DNA from: ZC4RG30 sp963812195
GTDB lineage: Bacteria; Pseudomonadota; Gammaproteobacteria; Steroidobacterales; Steroidobacteraceae
Direction: 5' to 3'
DNA: 64,000 nucleotides
NCBI GenBank assembly: GCA_963812195.1
Contig: CAWEUI010000010.1
Span: 1-64,000, forward strand
Shown here: piece by piece, positions 48,307-58,088 of the stretch
Position numbering within the stretch: position 1 is the first letter of the stretch
Layout: each line of letters begins with the position of its first letter
The notes under the pieces: generated by a model
Seen by the model: only the letters and a program-made list of their open reading frames with translations
Databases searched by the model: none
What the model was told of the DNA's origin: nothing
Translations under genes and position numbers: made by a program

Positions 48307-50299
48307 ATGATTGAAGCGGGCAGCGTGCTCTGGACTCCGTCACCGGAACGTATCGAGCGGGCGCGCATCACGCAGTTCCGCCGCTGGCTGGAGTCGCAGC
48401 GGGGTCTGGCCTTTGCCGACTATGAAGCGTTGTGGAGCTGGTCCACGACCGATATCGATGCCTTCTGGCAGGCGATCTGGGACTTCTTCGGTATAGAAGC
48501 CACCAAGGCGCCGACCGCCGTGCTGGGCAAGCGCACCATGCCCGGCGCCGAGTGGTTCCCCGGCGCCGAGATCAACTACGCCCGCCATGCATTGCGCCAC
48601 GAGCGTCCCGATGCCACGGCGCTGCTGCACCTGAACGAACGCCAGGGCCTGCAGGAAGTTTCCTGGGAGGAGCTGGGCTCCAAGGTGCGCATCGTCGCCA
48701 CGCAGCTGCGCAAGCTGGGTGTGAAACGCGGCGATCGCGTCTGCGCCTACATGGTGAACGTGCCCGAGACCGTGATTGCGATGCTGGCAACCACGGCGCT
48801 CGGAGCGATCTGGTCCTCGGTGGGGCCGGACTTCGGCACGCCCGGCGTGCTTGATCGTTTCTCGCAGCTGGAGCCGACGGTCTTCTTCCATGTGGACGGC
48901 TACCAGTACGGTGGCAAGCCCTTCGACCGCCGTCCGGAGGTGGAGAAGATTCTCGCGCGGCTCACCAGCGTGCAGCACGTGATCCAGCTTCCCTACCTGG
49001 AACCTGCGAAGCCGCGGCGCCTGACGCCGGGCACGATCCTCTGGAACGAACTGCTGGACCATCCGCCGGTGCCGCGCGAGCAGTTCAAGTACGAGGAAGT
49101 GCCGTTCAACCACCCGTTGTGGATCCTGTTCTCCTCGGGAACCACCGGCCTGCCCAAGCCCATCATGCACAGTCATGGTGGCATCCTGATCGAGCAGCTC
49201 AAGCACCTGGCCTTCAACTTCGACATGCATGCCGGCGAGCGCATGTTCTTCTTCACCACCACCGGCTGGATGATGTGGAACTTCCTGGCCAGCGCATTGC
49301 TGTCCAACGTCACGCCCATGCTGTATGACGGCAACCCGGCCTGGCCGGACGGCGACATCCTGTGGAAGATGGTGCAGGACTCGAAGGCCGATACCTTCGG
49401 CGCGAGCCCGACCTATCAGGCCATCCTCGAGAAGAACGGCATCGTGCCCAAGGCCAAGTTCGACCTGTCGAACCTGAAGACCGTCACGCTGGCCGGTTCG
49501 CCGGTGTCGCCGGAATGCCAGCAGTGGTTCCACGACAACGTCAAGCAGGATGCCTGGGTGGTGCCGGGCTGCGGCGGCACGGATATCTGTTCGGGCTTCG
49601 TCGGCGGCGTGGTCACGTTGCCGCAGCGCGCCGGCGAAATGCAGGGCCGCTGTCTGGGCATTGCCGTGCACGTGATGGGCGAGAACGGCGAGTTCGTGAC
49701 CAACGAAGTCGGCGAGATGGTGGTCACCCAGCCGGCGCCTTCCATGCCGGTCGGCTTCTGGAACGACAAGGACAACGCGCGCTACATCGAAACCTACTTC
49801 AGTGATTTCCCCGGCATGTGGCGCCAGGGCGATTTCTACATGATCAACGACCGCGGCGGTGCGCTATGTGCTGGGCCGCTCCGACGCCACGCTGAACCGG
49901 CATGGCATCCGTATCGGCACCTCGGAGATCTACCGCACCATCGGGCACGTGCCGGGCGTCGAGGACGGCCTGATCGTGAATCTGGACCTGCCGGGCGGCA
50001 AGTTCTTCATGCCGCTGTTCGTGAAGCTGGCCGAAGGCCGCAAGCTCGACGAGGAGATGAAGAAGGAGATCAACGCGCGGCTGCGCGCCGAATACACGCC
50101 GCGCCATGTGCCGGACAGGATCTTCCAGGTGCCGGCGATTCCCTACACCATCAGCGGCAAGCGCATGGAAGTGCCCGTGCGCCGTATCCTGGCCGGCATT
50201 CCGCTGGCCAAGGCCGCCAACCGCGACGCCATGGCCGATCCGGCGGCACTGGATTTCTATATCGAGTACGCTCGCACGCAGCACGACTACCAGCTATAG
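48307..50299 (+). CDS. Acetoacetate-CoA ligase
   Basis: An AMP-forming ligase of about 663 codons that activates acetoacetate to acetoacetyl-CoA. Family features: YEALWSWSTTDIDAFWQAIW, the P-loop-like LFSSGTTGLPKPIMHSHGG, TTTGWMMWNFLASALL, PGCGGTDICSGFVGG and RYVLGRSDATLNRHGIRIGT. The catalytic Lys region is PYTISGKRMEVPVRRIL. One indel near 49858 shifts the frame before RYVLGRSDATL; it is a read error. It is upstream of an MFS transporter by 24 bases, possibly in one operon for ketone or acid use. Confidence 0.92.
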
Positions 50300-50323
50300 C
50301 CGGCTGATCAAGGCGGGGGGCGC

Positions 50324-51673
50324 ATGACGCAGGGCGAAACGGTACTGGTCGATGATCTCGTCGACCGGCAGCAACTGACCGGGCGCAACTATTTTCTGCT
50401 GGGGCTGCTGATGGTCGCGCTGATCTGCGACGGCTTCGACCTGCAGCTGGTGGCCTTCGCCGCGCCGCGGCTCGCGGCGGCCTGGGGGATTTCGGCGTCG
50501 GAACTGGGATATGCGCAGTCGGCGAACCTGCTGGGCATGATGTTCGGCGCCATGTTCCTGGGCAATCTGGGCGATCGCTTCGGGCGCAAGCGCGTGATCG
50601 TGGTGGGCACCATCCTGTATGCGCTGACCGCGTTCACCACGGTGCTGTCGCAGAACCCGACGCAGCTCAGCATGATCCGCTTCTGCACCGGCCTCGGTCT
50701 GGGCGGTGTGCTGCCGAACGTGGTGGCGCTGGCGGCGGAGATCTCGCCAACGCGCCAGCGCCCGAAGCTCACCAGCATTCCGATCATCGGCATGTCCCTG
50801 GGCAGTGGCCTGCCGGCGATCGTTGCCGCGTGGCTGGTGCCGAAGTTCGGCTGGCATGCGTTGTTCTTTGCCGGTGGCGTCGTGCCCATCGTGGTGGCGT
50901 CCATCATTGCCTGGAAGCTGCCCGAATCCCTGCTGTTCCTGACCTATCGCAACCGCATCCGCGACCGCGCCGAAGTGGCGGCGCGCGCGCGCGCGCTAGA
51001 TCCGGCGCTTGCCATCACGCCCGACACGCAGTTCGCGCTGCGCCGGCAATCGGGCGCCGCATCGCGCGGCAGCTTTCCGGACCTGTTCGTCGGTGGGCTG
51101 AAGATCACCACGCCGCTGCTGTGGCTGATGTTCAGCTGCACGCTGCTTTCCATGCACTTCAACAACAGCTGGATGTCGGTGATCCTGCACGATGCCGGTC
51201 TGTCCGAAGTGCAGACGGCCTTCACCAATGGCGCCATGCATTGGGGTGGCGCCATTGCCGCGGTGCTGACGGTGTTCTTGCTGGGCCGGATGGGCCTCTA
51301 CTGGGCGCTGCTGCTGCTGGTGCTGGGTTTCGCCGGCTGTCTGGTGATTGCCAGCACGGGCTTTGCCTATGCGTCGCTGGTGATCGTGGCGGTGAGCATG
51401 GCCGGCTTCGGCATCATCGGTTGCCAGGGGGTACTCAATATTTCGGCGGGTCTGATCTACCCGGTATCGTGCCGGCCCACCGGCGTCGGAGCCGCGCTGG
51501 GTTTTGGGCGCATCGGCTCATTGTCGGGCCCGCTGATCGGCAGCTATGTGCTGGCGCAGCACTGGCCCAGCCACAGCATGTTCTATGTGCCGCTGCTGCC
51601 GCTGGCGGTGGCCGCGGCGGCGACGCTGCTGCTCATTGTGCGTGGGGTGGAGATCCGGCGCGGATCACAGTGA
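50324..51673 (+). CDS. MFS transporter, aromatic-acid/H+ symporter type
   Basis: A 449-residue transporter with 12 predicted helices. It has the AAHS-like start NYFLLGLLMVALICDGFDLQ, the motif A loop NLGDRFGRKRVIVVGTILYA, and IRFCTGLGLGGVLPNVVALA with EISPTRQRPK. The family carries aromatic or short organic acids with protons. It follows the acetoacetate ligase in the same direction, so a related acid substrate is plausible. Its end overlaps the convergent gene by nine bases. Confidence 0.9.
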   Translation: MTQGETVLVDDLVDRQQLTGRNYFLLGLLMVALICDGFDLQLVAFAAPRLAAAWGISASELGYAQSANLLGMMFGAMFLGNLGDRFGRKRVIVVGTILYALTAFTTVLSQNPTQLSMIRFCTGLGLGGVLPNVVALAAEISPTRQRPKLTSIPIIGMSLGSGLPAIVAAWLVPKFGWHALFFAGGVVPIVVASIIAWKLPESLLFLTYRNRIRDRAEVAARARALDPALAITPDTQFALRRQSGAASRGSFPDLFVGGLKITTPLLWLMFSCTLLSMHFNNSWMSVILHDAGLSEVQTAFTNGAMHWGGAIAAVLTVFLLGRMGLYWALLLLVLGFAGCLVIASTGFAYASLVIVAVSMAGFGIIGCQGVLNISAGLIYPVSCRPTGVGAALGFGRIGSLSGPLIGSYVLAQHWPSHSMFYVPLLPLAVAAAATLLLIVRGVEIRRGSQ

Positions 51674-52870
51674 CAGCCGCACTGCCAGCTGCACGCTGTG
51701 TTCCACGGCGCGCGGGGTCTCGTTGAGCATGGTGCGCACGTTGTAGTCGCTGTCGATGCGCAGCCATTCGGCGGCGACCTGCACGTGCTGGCGCACGTCC
51801 CAGGTCCAGCCCAGCGTGAGCGCCTTTCCCCGGTCGCTGTACCCGGGTCCAGTCAGGTATTCGTGATCCTGGTGCGAGGAGAAGTGATCGTACCGCGCGG
51901 CGAAGCGCTGCCTGCCAACGTTCTGGGCCAGCAGCACGAACCAGGTGTTGAAATCCCATGTGTTCGAGGCGTACGGCGTGGCGCGGGTCGTGCCGCCCAG
52001 CCACTGTGTGATAAAGGCCGTGCCGCGCTGACCGTCCCAGCGCAAGCCGGCCGAATCGAACTTCGTGTGCCAGGCGTAGTCCTGGATGGAGGGCTTGGGC
52101 ACCGACGGGTCGCCACGGTTGTCGTAGTGCAGCGCGCGCAGTTCGACTCCGTTGTCGGACTTCAGGTAGGCCGACACGTGATAGCCCGGCCGGTTGTCGA
52201 TCTCGGAGAAGATCACGCGCTGCGTGCGGTTGCCGAATGCGTAGGTACCGATGCGGCCGAACAGGGGTGTCTGCCGGTCGTTCAACGAAAAGCCGCGAAA
52301 GGCCAGGACCACGCCGGCCGGATCATTCCAGCCGAATACCGCCGCGCCCACGCCGAAGTCGAAGCGCCCGCCCTGGGCGATGCCCAGATGATCCAGCTCA
52401 TAGCCGACACCGATGGTGCGCAGCTCCTCGCCCACCCAGGTGTTCAACGCCGAGCTGTCGATGGTGTACGGATTGGTCCAGCCCGAAGCACGGTGCTCCA
52501 GCGAGATCGGCGGATAAAAGGCGCCGATCTTCAGGTTGGAACGCCAGGCCGACTGCGGCACGGGCCGCCATTCCAGCCAGGCCTCGGTCAGATCCACGGC
52601 ATGGTGATCGTGCAGGCTCCACGCCGACAGATCGATGTTCGCGTGCCAGTTGCCACCGATGCCATCGCGCCAGGCCAGCCGCGCCCGTCCCAGCCGCAGC
52701 CCCTCGTGGCTGGCGTCGAAGCGCAACTTGCCCAGCCCGCCGTCCATGTAGCTGGTGCGGCCATCGGAATTGACCAGCCGCAGATCCAGGCTGGCTTCCA
52801 CTTCGGCCCGCGCGGCACCCGCCGCGCACAGGATCAGCATCGCTGCCGTCGAACAAACCAGGCGCTTCAT
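51665..52870 (-). CDS. Outer-membrane porin-like protein partnered with a cupredoxin
   Basis: A 401-residue exported beta-rich protein. Signal peptide MKRLVCSTAAMLILCAAGAA, then strands such as DLRLVNSDGRTSYMDGGLGK, RARLAWRDGIGGNWHANIDL and SNLKIGAFYPPISLEHRASG, ending in VQLAVRLSL, a barrel-like C-terminus. The start overlaps the stop of the cupredoxin gene (TGATG), so they are translationally coupled. It has no signature I can name. It is probably an outer-membrane channel or scaffold for the cupredoxin. Confidence 0.68.
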   Translation of the reverse strand: MKRLVCSTAAMLILCAAGAARAEVEASLDLRLVNSDGRTSYMDGGLGKLRFDASHEGLRLGRARLAWRDGIGGNWHANIDLSAWSLHDHHAVDLTEAWLEWRPVPQSAWRSNLKIGAFYPPISLEHRASGWTNPYTIDSSALNTWVGEELRTIGVGYELDHLGIAQGGRFDFGVGAAVFGWNDPAGVVLAFRGFSLNDRQTPLFGRIGTYAFGNRTQRVIFSEIDNRPGYHVSAYLKSDNGVELRALHYDNRGDPSVPKPSIQDYAWHTKFDSAGLRWDGQRGTAFITQWLGGTTRATPYASNTWDFNTWFVLLAQNVGRQRFAARYDHFSSHQDHEYLTGPGYSDRGKALTLGWTWDVRQHVQVAAEWLRIDSDYNVRTMLNETPRAVEHSVQLAVRLSL

Positions 52871-53508
52871 CAGTAGACATCCCAATTGGCGGGCACCTGC
52901 GACTCGCTGCGCAGCTTCAACGGCGCCGCGGCGTGCAGTGTCAGGCTGACCCCGTCGGAGCCGATGGTCACGCGCTGCTCCAGCACCGGTCGTTGCGTGC
53001 GTGACAGCGGGTGCCAGATGGTCAGCGTGTACTGGCCGGGCTGCACGTCGGGTACCGACCAGCGGCCCTGGTGATCGGCGCGCGCGTAGTACTGTGCTTC
53101 GACCACGTAGACGTAGGCGCGCATCTGGTCGTGGATGTTGCAGCCCAGTGTGACGATTCCCGCCCTGTCGAACTGCACCGGCGGGTAGGGCTTGCCGCTG
53201 TACAGCGGCAGCTGGAACTTCTTGGCGGGCGAGAAGGAATAGACCTGGTGGCTCACGGTATCGCTGTTCGGAAAGACCACCTTCGAGCCGACCGGAATCA
53301 CCAGCACATGCGGCACGAACTGTCGCTCGACCTGATCCATCACGGCGGACACGGGTCGGGCGAGCGCGCGGCTGCTGTCGGTGCTGCGCAGCGTCACCAC
53401 GGTGCCGCCGATCGGCTTTCCGTCGACGCCGACGAATTGCATATGGAACGGGGCAGCCGTGGCCGTCGTGGCGCACAGCGCCAGCAATGTATGGAATACG
53501 CGTCGCAT
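52870..53508 (-). CDS. Periplasmic cupredoxin-like (methylamine-utilization-like) protein
   Basis: A 212-residue exported protein, signal peptide MRRVFHTLLALCATTATAAP. The cupredoxin part has VIPVGSKVVFPNSDTVSHQV, LGCNIHDQMRAYVYVVE, which supplies the copper ligands His, Cys, His and Met of a type 1 site, and a C-terminal beta domain (DVQPGQYTLTIWHPLSRTQR). It is divergent from a GGDEF/EAL protein with a 74-base gap and overlaps the barrel gene. Similar proteins are labelled methylamine utilization, which may not be their function. Confidence 0.8.
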   Translation of the reverse strand: MRRVFHTLLALCATTATAAPFHMQFVGVDGKPIGGTVVTLRSTDSSRALARPVSAVMDQVERQFVPHVLVIPVGSKVVFPNSDTVSHQVYSFSPAKKFQLPLYSGKPYPPVQFDRAGIVTLGCNIHDQMRAYVYVVEAQYYARADHQGRWSVPDVQPGQYTLTIWHPLSRTQRPVLEQRVTIGSDGVSLTLHAAAPLKLRSESQVPANWDVY

Positions 53509-53582
53509 TTCCGGGTGTAGCAGGTCGCCGGGCAGGATGAGCGGGGTTTAGAGTCGCAAGGCTCAAATTAAAGCGCACGCCC

Positions 53583-55961
53583 ATGCTCAGCTTTCGCAAC
53601 CGGCTTCTCATACTGCTGATCGGCCTGGTGGTCGGCGCCCAGACCGTGACGCTGTTCACGGCACTGGCCAGCACCGCGGCGACCGTGCGCAGCAACGCGG
53701 CCAAGCGCCTGATGGACGGCAAGCAGATCGCGCAGCGTCAGCTCGGTACCGATGCGCGACAGCTGGCCGTCGCGGTATCCGCGCTGGTATCCGACTACGG
53801 CCTGCGCGAGGCGGTGGGTACGGGTGACCGTGCGACGGTGGCCTCCGCGTTGGCCAATCACGCTCACCGCATCGGCGCGGATCTGACGCTGGCGCTGGAC
53901 CTGGACGGCAACCTGATTGCGCGCGGCGAAGACACGGCGCCTCTGGAGCCGGCGCTGATCACCGCGGTGGCCGCGGATCAGTCCGCTGACGGACCGGAGG
54001 CGCAGTTCGTGGTCACGCACTCGGCCGTGTATCAGGTGTTCACTTCTCCGGTGCTGGGCCCGGATGAAATCGGGCGTGTCGCGATGGGCTTCGTGGTGGA
54101 CCAGAAGCTGGCACAGGGACTGGGCAAACTGATCGGCGTCGACGCGGCCTTCATCGCCGGCACGGACCAGGCGCGGCGGTTCGTGGCCGGCACCTCACCG
54201 CTGCTGGACGGCGTGAGCGTGGCTGCATGGGCACAGCTGGGTGATACGCCGGCCGTCACCGACATCGGCGGCCAGCAGTACCTGGCCATGATCGCGCACC
54301 TGGCCACGCACGGTCAGCCGCTGGATCTGGCCCTGCTCGAGCCCATGCACGACGTGATGGCGCCGTTCCGCCAGCTGGCGCTGATGCTTGGCCTGATCGT
54401 CGGCGTGACGCTGGCGGCCGCGGTCATCGCCGGCATCTATCTGGGTCGCGGGGCTGCGCGGCCGGTGCAGCAGCTGGCTCACGGCGCGCAGCGCATTGCC
54501 GCCGGTGACTACTCCGAGCGGGTCGAAGGCGCCTCCGGCGGGCGCGAACTGGCCAATCTGGCGCAGGCCTTCAACACCATGCAGCGGGGCATCGCCGAAC
54601 GCGAATCCCGACTGGTGCATCAGGCACGACACGACGGTGCCACCGGACTGCCGAACCGGCTGTTTGCCGAAGAATGGCTCACGCAGCGGCTCACCGCGCT
54701 GGGCCCGCACGAACAGCTTGGCGTGGTGCTGGTGGCTGTCACCAACCTGCGGGAAATCTCGGCCAGCCTCGGCTCCGACATCACCGGACAACTGGTGGAG
54801 CATCTGGCCGAGAGCATCGGCGCACTGGCGGCGCAGAACTGTCTGGTCGCGCGAGTGGATGCCACGCACTTCGTGGTTGCCGTCACGCCATTGCCCGCCA
54901 CTGGCCCGGAATCGCTGCTCGCCGAGCTGCGGCGGCGCGCGAGCCGGCCGCTGACCACCGCGGGCATTACGCTGCAGGCTGCGGTGGTGCTCGGTGCCGC
55001 AGTGGCGCCGGATCATGGCGCCGGCGCCAGCGAGCTGTTGCGTTGCGCGGAGGCGGCGCTGGAGAGCGCATTCCAGCAGGAGCAGCGGCAGGCACTGTTC
55101 ACGCGCGCCAGCGACGAGGCGCAGCGACGGGCGCTGCAGCTGGGAGCCGACCTGCCGCAGGCACTGCAGTCCGGGCAGCTGTACCTGCACTATCAGCCCA
55201 AGTACCGCATGCGCGACCGCTCGCCGCGTGGCGTGGAGACACTGGTGCGCTGGCGGCATCCGGAGTTCGGCAATGTGTCGCCGGCCGAATTCATCCCCAT
55301 CGCCGAGCGCACCGGCGCTTCGGGTCTGGTGACCCGCTGGGTACTGCACGAAGCGCTGACGCAGCTGGCCGCGTGGCGGCGACAGGGCATTCCCATCGAA
55401 ATGGCGGTCAATCTGTCGGCGGCCGACATCATCGACCCGGGCGTGCTGGAGTTCATACTCAGTGCCCTGCGTGACGCGAAGCTGGCCGCGAGCGCATTGA
55501 CCCTGGAGATCACCGAGAGCGTGTTGCTGCACGAGCCGGAAACGGCCCGTCGCAACATGGAACTGCTGCGGGTCGCCGGCGTGCGCTTCTCCATCGATGA
55601 TTTCGGCACCGGCTACTCATCGCTGTCGCAGTTGCGCGAATTGCCGGCCGATGAGCTGAAGATCGACCAGTCCTTCGTGCGGGTGCTGACACAGGGCGCC
55701 GAACACGCGGCGGTGATCCGCGCCATCGTGGAGCTGGCCCATGGGCTCGGCCTGCGCACCGTGGCCGAAGGCGTCGAGCAGGAAGCGCAGTGGCGGCTGC
55801 TGGCCGAGCTCGGCTGTGACTACGTGCAGGGCTACCTGACCGGAAGGCCGCAGCCGGCCGACCAGCTCACGGCGCAATTGCGGGCGGCGCTGGCCGATTC
55901 CGCCGAAGCCGACTCACGCACTGCATCGCTGCGCGTGCTGGAGCTGCGCCGCAAGGACTGA
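53583..55961 (+). CDS. Membrane c-di-GMP phosphodiesterase with degenerate GGDEF
   Basis: A 792-residue signalling protein. An N-terminal helix (RLLILLIGLVVGAQTVTLFT), a periplasmic sensor domain to about residue 260, a second helix (LALMLGLIVGVTLAAAVIAG), HAMP (about 285-345), then GGDEF (about 350-500) and EAL (from about 540). The GGDEF active site is degenerate (RVDATHFVV). The EAL domain looks active: RGVETLVRWRHPEFG (ETL for EAL), NLSAADI, EITES, IDDFGTGYSSL, ELKIDQSFV and EGVEQEAQ. It probably hydrolyses c-di-GMP in response to a periplasmic signal. It is divergent from a cupredoxin/barrel pair. Confidence 0.9.
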   Translation: MLSFRNRLLILLIGLVVGAQTVTLFTALASTAATVRSNAAKRLMDGKQIAQRQLGTDARQLAVAVSALVSDYGLREAVGTGDRATVASALANHAHRIGADLTLALDLDGNLIARGEDTAPLEPALITAVAADQSADGPEAQFVVTHSAVYQVFTSPVLGPDEIGRVAMGFVVDQKLAQGLGKLIGVDAAFIAGTDQARRFVAGTSPLLDGVSVAAWAQLGDTPAVTDIGGQQYLAMIAHLATHGQPLDLALLEPMHDVMAPFRQLALMLGLIVGVTLAAAVIAGIYLGRGAARPVQQLAHGAQRIAAGDYSERVEGASGGRELANLAQAFNTMQRGIAERESRLVHQARHDGATGLPNRLFAEEWLTQRLTALGPHEQLGVVLVAVTNLREISASLGSDITGQLVEHLAESIGALAAQNCLVARVDATHFVVAVTPLPATGPESLLAELRRRASRPLTTAGITLQAAVVLGAAVAPDHGAGASELLRCAEAALESAFQQEQRQALFTRASDEAQRRALQLGADLPQALQSGQLYLHYQPKYRMRDRSPRGVETLVRWRHPEFGNVSPAEFIPIAERTGASGLVTRWVLHEALTQLAAWRRQGIPIEMAVNLSAADIIDPGVLEFILSALRDAKLAASALTLEITESVLLHEPETARRNMELLRVAGVRFSIDDFGTGYSSLSQLRELPADELKIDQSFVRVLTQGAEHAAVIRAIVELAHGLGLRTVAEGVEQEAQWRLLAELGCDYVQGYLTGRPQPADQLTAQLRAALADSAEADSRTASLRVLELRRKD

Positions 55962-56003
55962 GTGATCGGCGGCGGCACCCGGACCCGGCGCCGCCGCCCG
56001 CCA

Positions 56004-57629
56004 TCAGGCCTTTGTCGGGAAGTGGCTCTCCGCCACCCAGTAGCCATGCACCTGGCCGACCGCGCGTGTCGGCAGCTTGACGGTGGCCACCGGACCGTCC
56101 TCGACGTGCTCGGCATCCAGGATCAGCAGATCCGCGCGACCTGCCTCGGCCGGATGGGTGGCCACGGCCATCACGTAACCGGCACCTTCCGGCGCGGTCG
56201 CGCTCTTCGGCGCGTGGCAGATCTCGGCCAGTGCGGTGCCCTGCGGGGCCTGCCAGAACGTCTTGGTGCGGTTCCACACGTCGAAGCGCGCGATGCCGCT
56301 CTTGCGCGCGCCGCCATCCATCCAGTCCACCGAACCGAAACCGTAACGGTAGTGCGCGGTGTTGTAGCGATCGTCCTGGCGCGGCAGCGGCAGCAGCACG
56401 CCGGGGAACAGCACGTCGATGCCGTAGTTCTTCGGTGTCTTCTTCGTGAGGTCCGCCGAGAAGCGCGTGATGATGCTGCCGCCCTTGACCGGGTCCCAGC
56501 GCGAGCCGTCGTGGTAGGGCATGAACGGGAACGGATTGGACAGCGAACTCTCCACGTCCACGATCACCTGCTTGCCATCGTCGGTGGCACCCATCACGTG
56601 CGTGGCACTGCGCTCCGGGCCCTTGATCCACACCACATCGCTGCCGTCACCGCCGCGGCGCAGATAGCCGAAGTAGGTCGGCTCGCCGGGCCACCACGAC
56701 CAGTGGATGCCGCCCTTCTTCATCTGCTCGATGTCGATCTTCATCGGGATCACGTAGAACACCACGAAGTGCTCGGTCACGGCGAAGTCGTGCAGCATTC
56801 CGACGTAGGGCACCTTGATCCAGGCATCCCAGACCTTCCTGCCCTGCGGCGTGTACTCGAACACATTCACATCGGTGGTGTTGAAGCCCTTCGCCTCGTA
56901 ACCGAAGGCCACCATGTTGCCGGTGTGCGAGTCCACCTTCGGATGCGCGGTGAAGGTTTCGCTCTGGAGCTGGCCGTCGAAACGATGCAGCGGGTCGAGC
57001 GTCTCGAGCGTGTTCAGGTCGAGCACGGCCGGCGGGCTGTCTTCCTTGAAGGCCAGCAACTTGCCCTGGAACGGCAGCACGTGCGTGTTGTGCGTGGCGC
57101 GGCTCAGGCCCTTCACCGACGGGTCGTTCACGTACGGATTGCGGTACATGGGGAACAGGATCCGGCCGGCCTTGTCCTGCGCCAGCCAGCGCTCGTTGCG
57201 CACGAAACGGCTCTTGTAATGCACGTGGCCGTTCTCGAAGCGGAACTGGCTGACGTGCCCCTCGCCGTCAAAGGGAATGTTGCCCCGGCGCAGATGGAAC
57301 TGCGGGTCCGGACCGACGCGGCAGAACGCGCCGGACAGATCGGCCGGCAGTTTGCCGTCCACCTCGCAGTAGCGGATGTCCTGCTCCTCGCGGAACAGTT
57401 GCGGTCCGACGCCCACCGGTGGCGCGGCGTAGCGCTTCTGGATATTGCTGCCGACCGCGCCCGGGCCACCGGGTGGCTGCTGCGCGCTGGCGCCGTTGGC
57501 GGCCAGCGCCGCACCGACGCCGGCGGTCAATGCCCCGCCCATGAACTTGCGCCGGTCCACCGGCGCGCCGGACTCCGGATCCCCGGCGCCGGGATTTGTG
57601 CGGCTTGCATCTGACATGACAACCCCCAT
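56004..57629 (-). CDS. Carotenoid oxygenase family protein (Tat-exported)
   Basis: A 541-residue non-heme iron dioxygenase of the carotenoid/stilbene cleavage type. A Tat signal (DRRKFMGGALTAGVGAALAA) is present; the start may be 57629 or 57617. The four iron-binding His fit RATHNTHVLPFQG, ETFTAHPKVDSH, GMLHDFAVTEHF and the C-terminal QVHGYWVAESHF. DPQFHLRRGNIPFDGEGHVS is the family N-terminal motif. It cleaves double bonds of carotenoid-like or lignin-derived substrates. The frame is intact. Confidence 0.92.
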   Translation of the reverse strand: MGVVMSDASRTNPGAGDPESGAPVDRRKFMGGALTAGVGAALAANGASAQQPPGGPGAVGSNIQKRYAAPPVGVGPQLFREEQDIRYCEVDGKLPADLSGAFCRVGPDPQFHLRRGNIPFDGEGHVSQFRFENGHVHYKSRFVRNERWLAQDKAGRILFPMYRNPYVNDPSVKGLSRATHNTHVLPFQGKLLAFKEDSPPAVLDLNTLETLDPLHRFDGQLQSETFTAHPKVDSHTGNMVAFGYEAKGFNTTDVNVFEYTPQGRKVWDAWIKVPYVGMLHDFAVTEHFVVFYVIPMKIDIEQMKKGGIHWSWWPGEPTYFGYLRRGGDGSDVVWIKGPERSATHVMGATDDGKQVIVDVESSLSNPFPFMPYHDGSRWDPVKGGSIITRFSADLTKKTPKNYGIDVLFPGVLLPLPRQDDRYNTAHYRYGFGSVDWMDGGARKSGIARFDVWNRTKTFWQAPQGTALAEICHAPKSATAPEGAGYVMAVATHPAEAGRADLLILDAEHVEDGPVATVKLPTRAVGQVHGYWVAESHFPTKA

Positions 57630-57653
57630 TGCGACATTGTGTATGGAAAAATT

Positions 57654-58058
57654 CTAGCGCGGCCAGGCGCCGATGATGGCGCCCATGGCTGCGAAGTTAA
57701 CGATCTGGTAACCCGCGTTGATCAACCACAGCCTGAATGGTCGCTGTTCGAACAAATAGATGACCCCCAGGGCCGTGGCAACGAAGAAGAATGCGACAAA
57801 GGCCCCGACGTGTGCGCCGCTGCCAACACCGCCATTGCGCCCCAGTATGACGGCGATTCCGAACGCGCCCATCAGGTTCAGTACGTAGGCGCCGCCGAAG
57901 GTCAGCGGCATGTTCGTCCGCGCGCCGCCCTGCTTCGTCACGCCGGACAGCCGCATCCAGGGCTTCTGGAACAAGGGTCCGTACCACAGTCCGCCGATCA
58001 CGAACCCCGCCAGCGCGGCGACCAGCACCGACCACCAGTTGACCGCCTCCATGTGCAT
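57654..58058 (-). CDS. DUF1761 membrane protein
   Basis: A 134-residue (or 132 from the ATG at 58052) integral membrane protein with four helices: NWWSVLVAALAGFVIGGLWY, MPLTFGGAYVLNLMGAFGIA, HVGAFVAFFFVATALGVIYL and LINAGYQIVNFAAMGAIIGA. WYGPLFQKPWMRLSG is the DUF1761 signature. The function is unknown. It lies between the carotenoid oxygenase and glyS on the same strand. Confidence 0.85.
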   Translation of the reverse strand: MHMEAVNWWSVLVAALAGFVIGGLWYGPLFQKPWMRLSGVTKQGGARTNMPLTFGGAYVLNLMGAFGIAVILGRNGGVGSGAHVGAFVAFFFVATALGVIYLFEQRPFRLWLINAGYQIVNFAAMGAIIGAWPR

Positions 58059-58088
58059 GACGTTCCCCCCTTTGCGCAGTTGCTCCGG

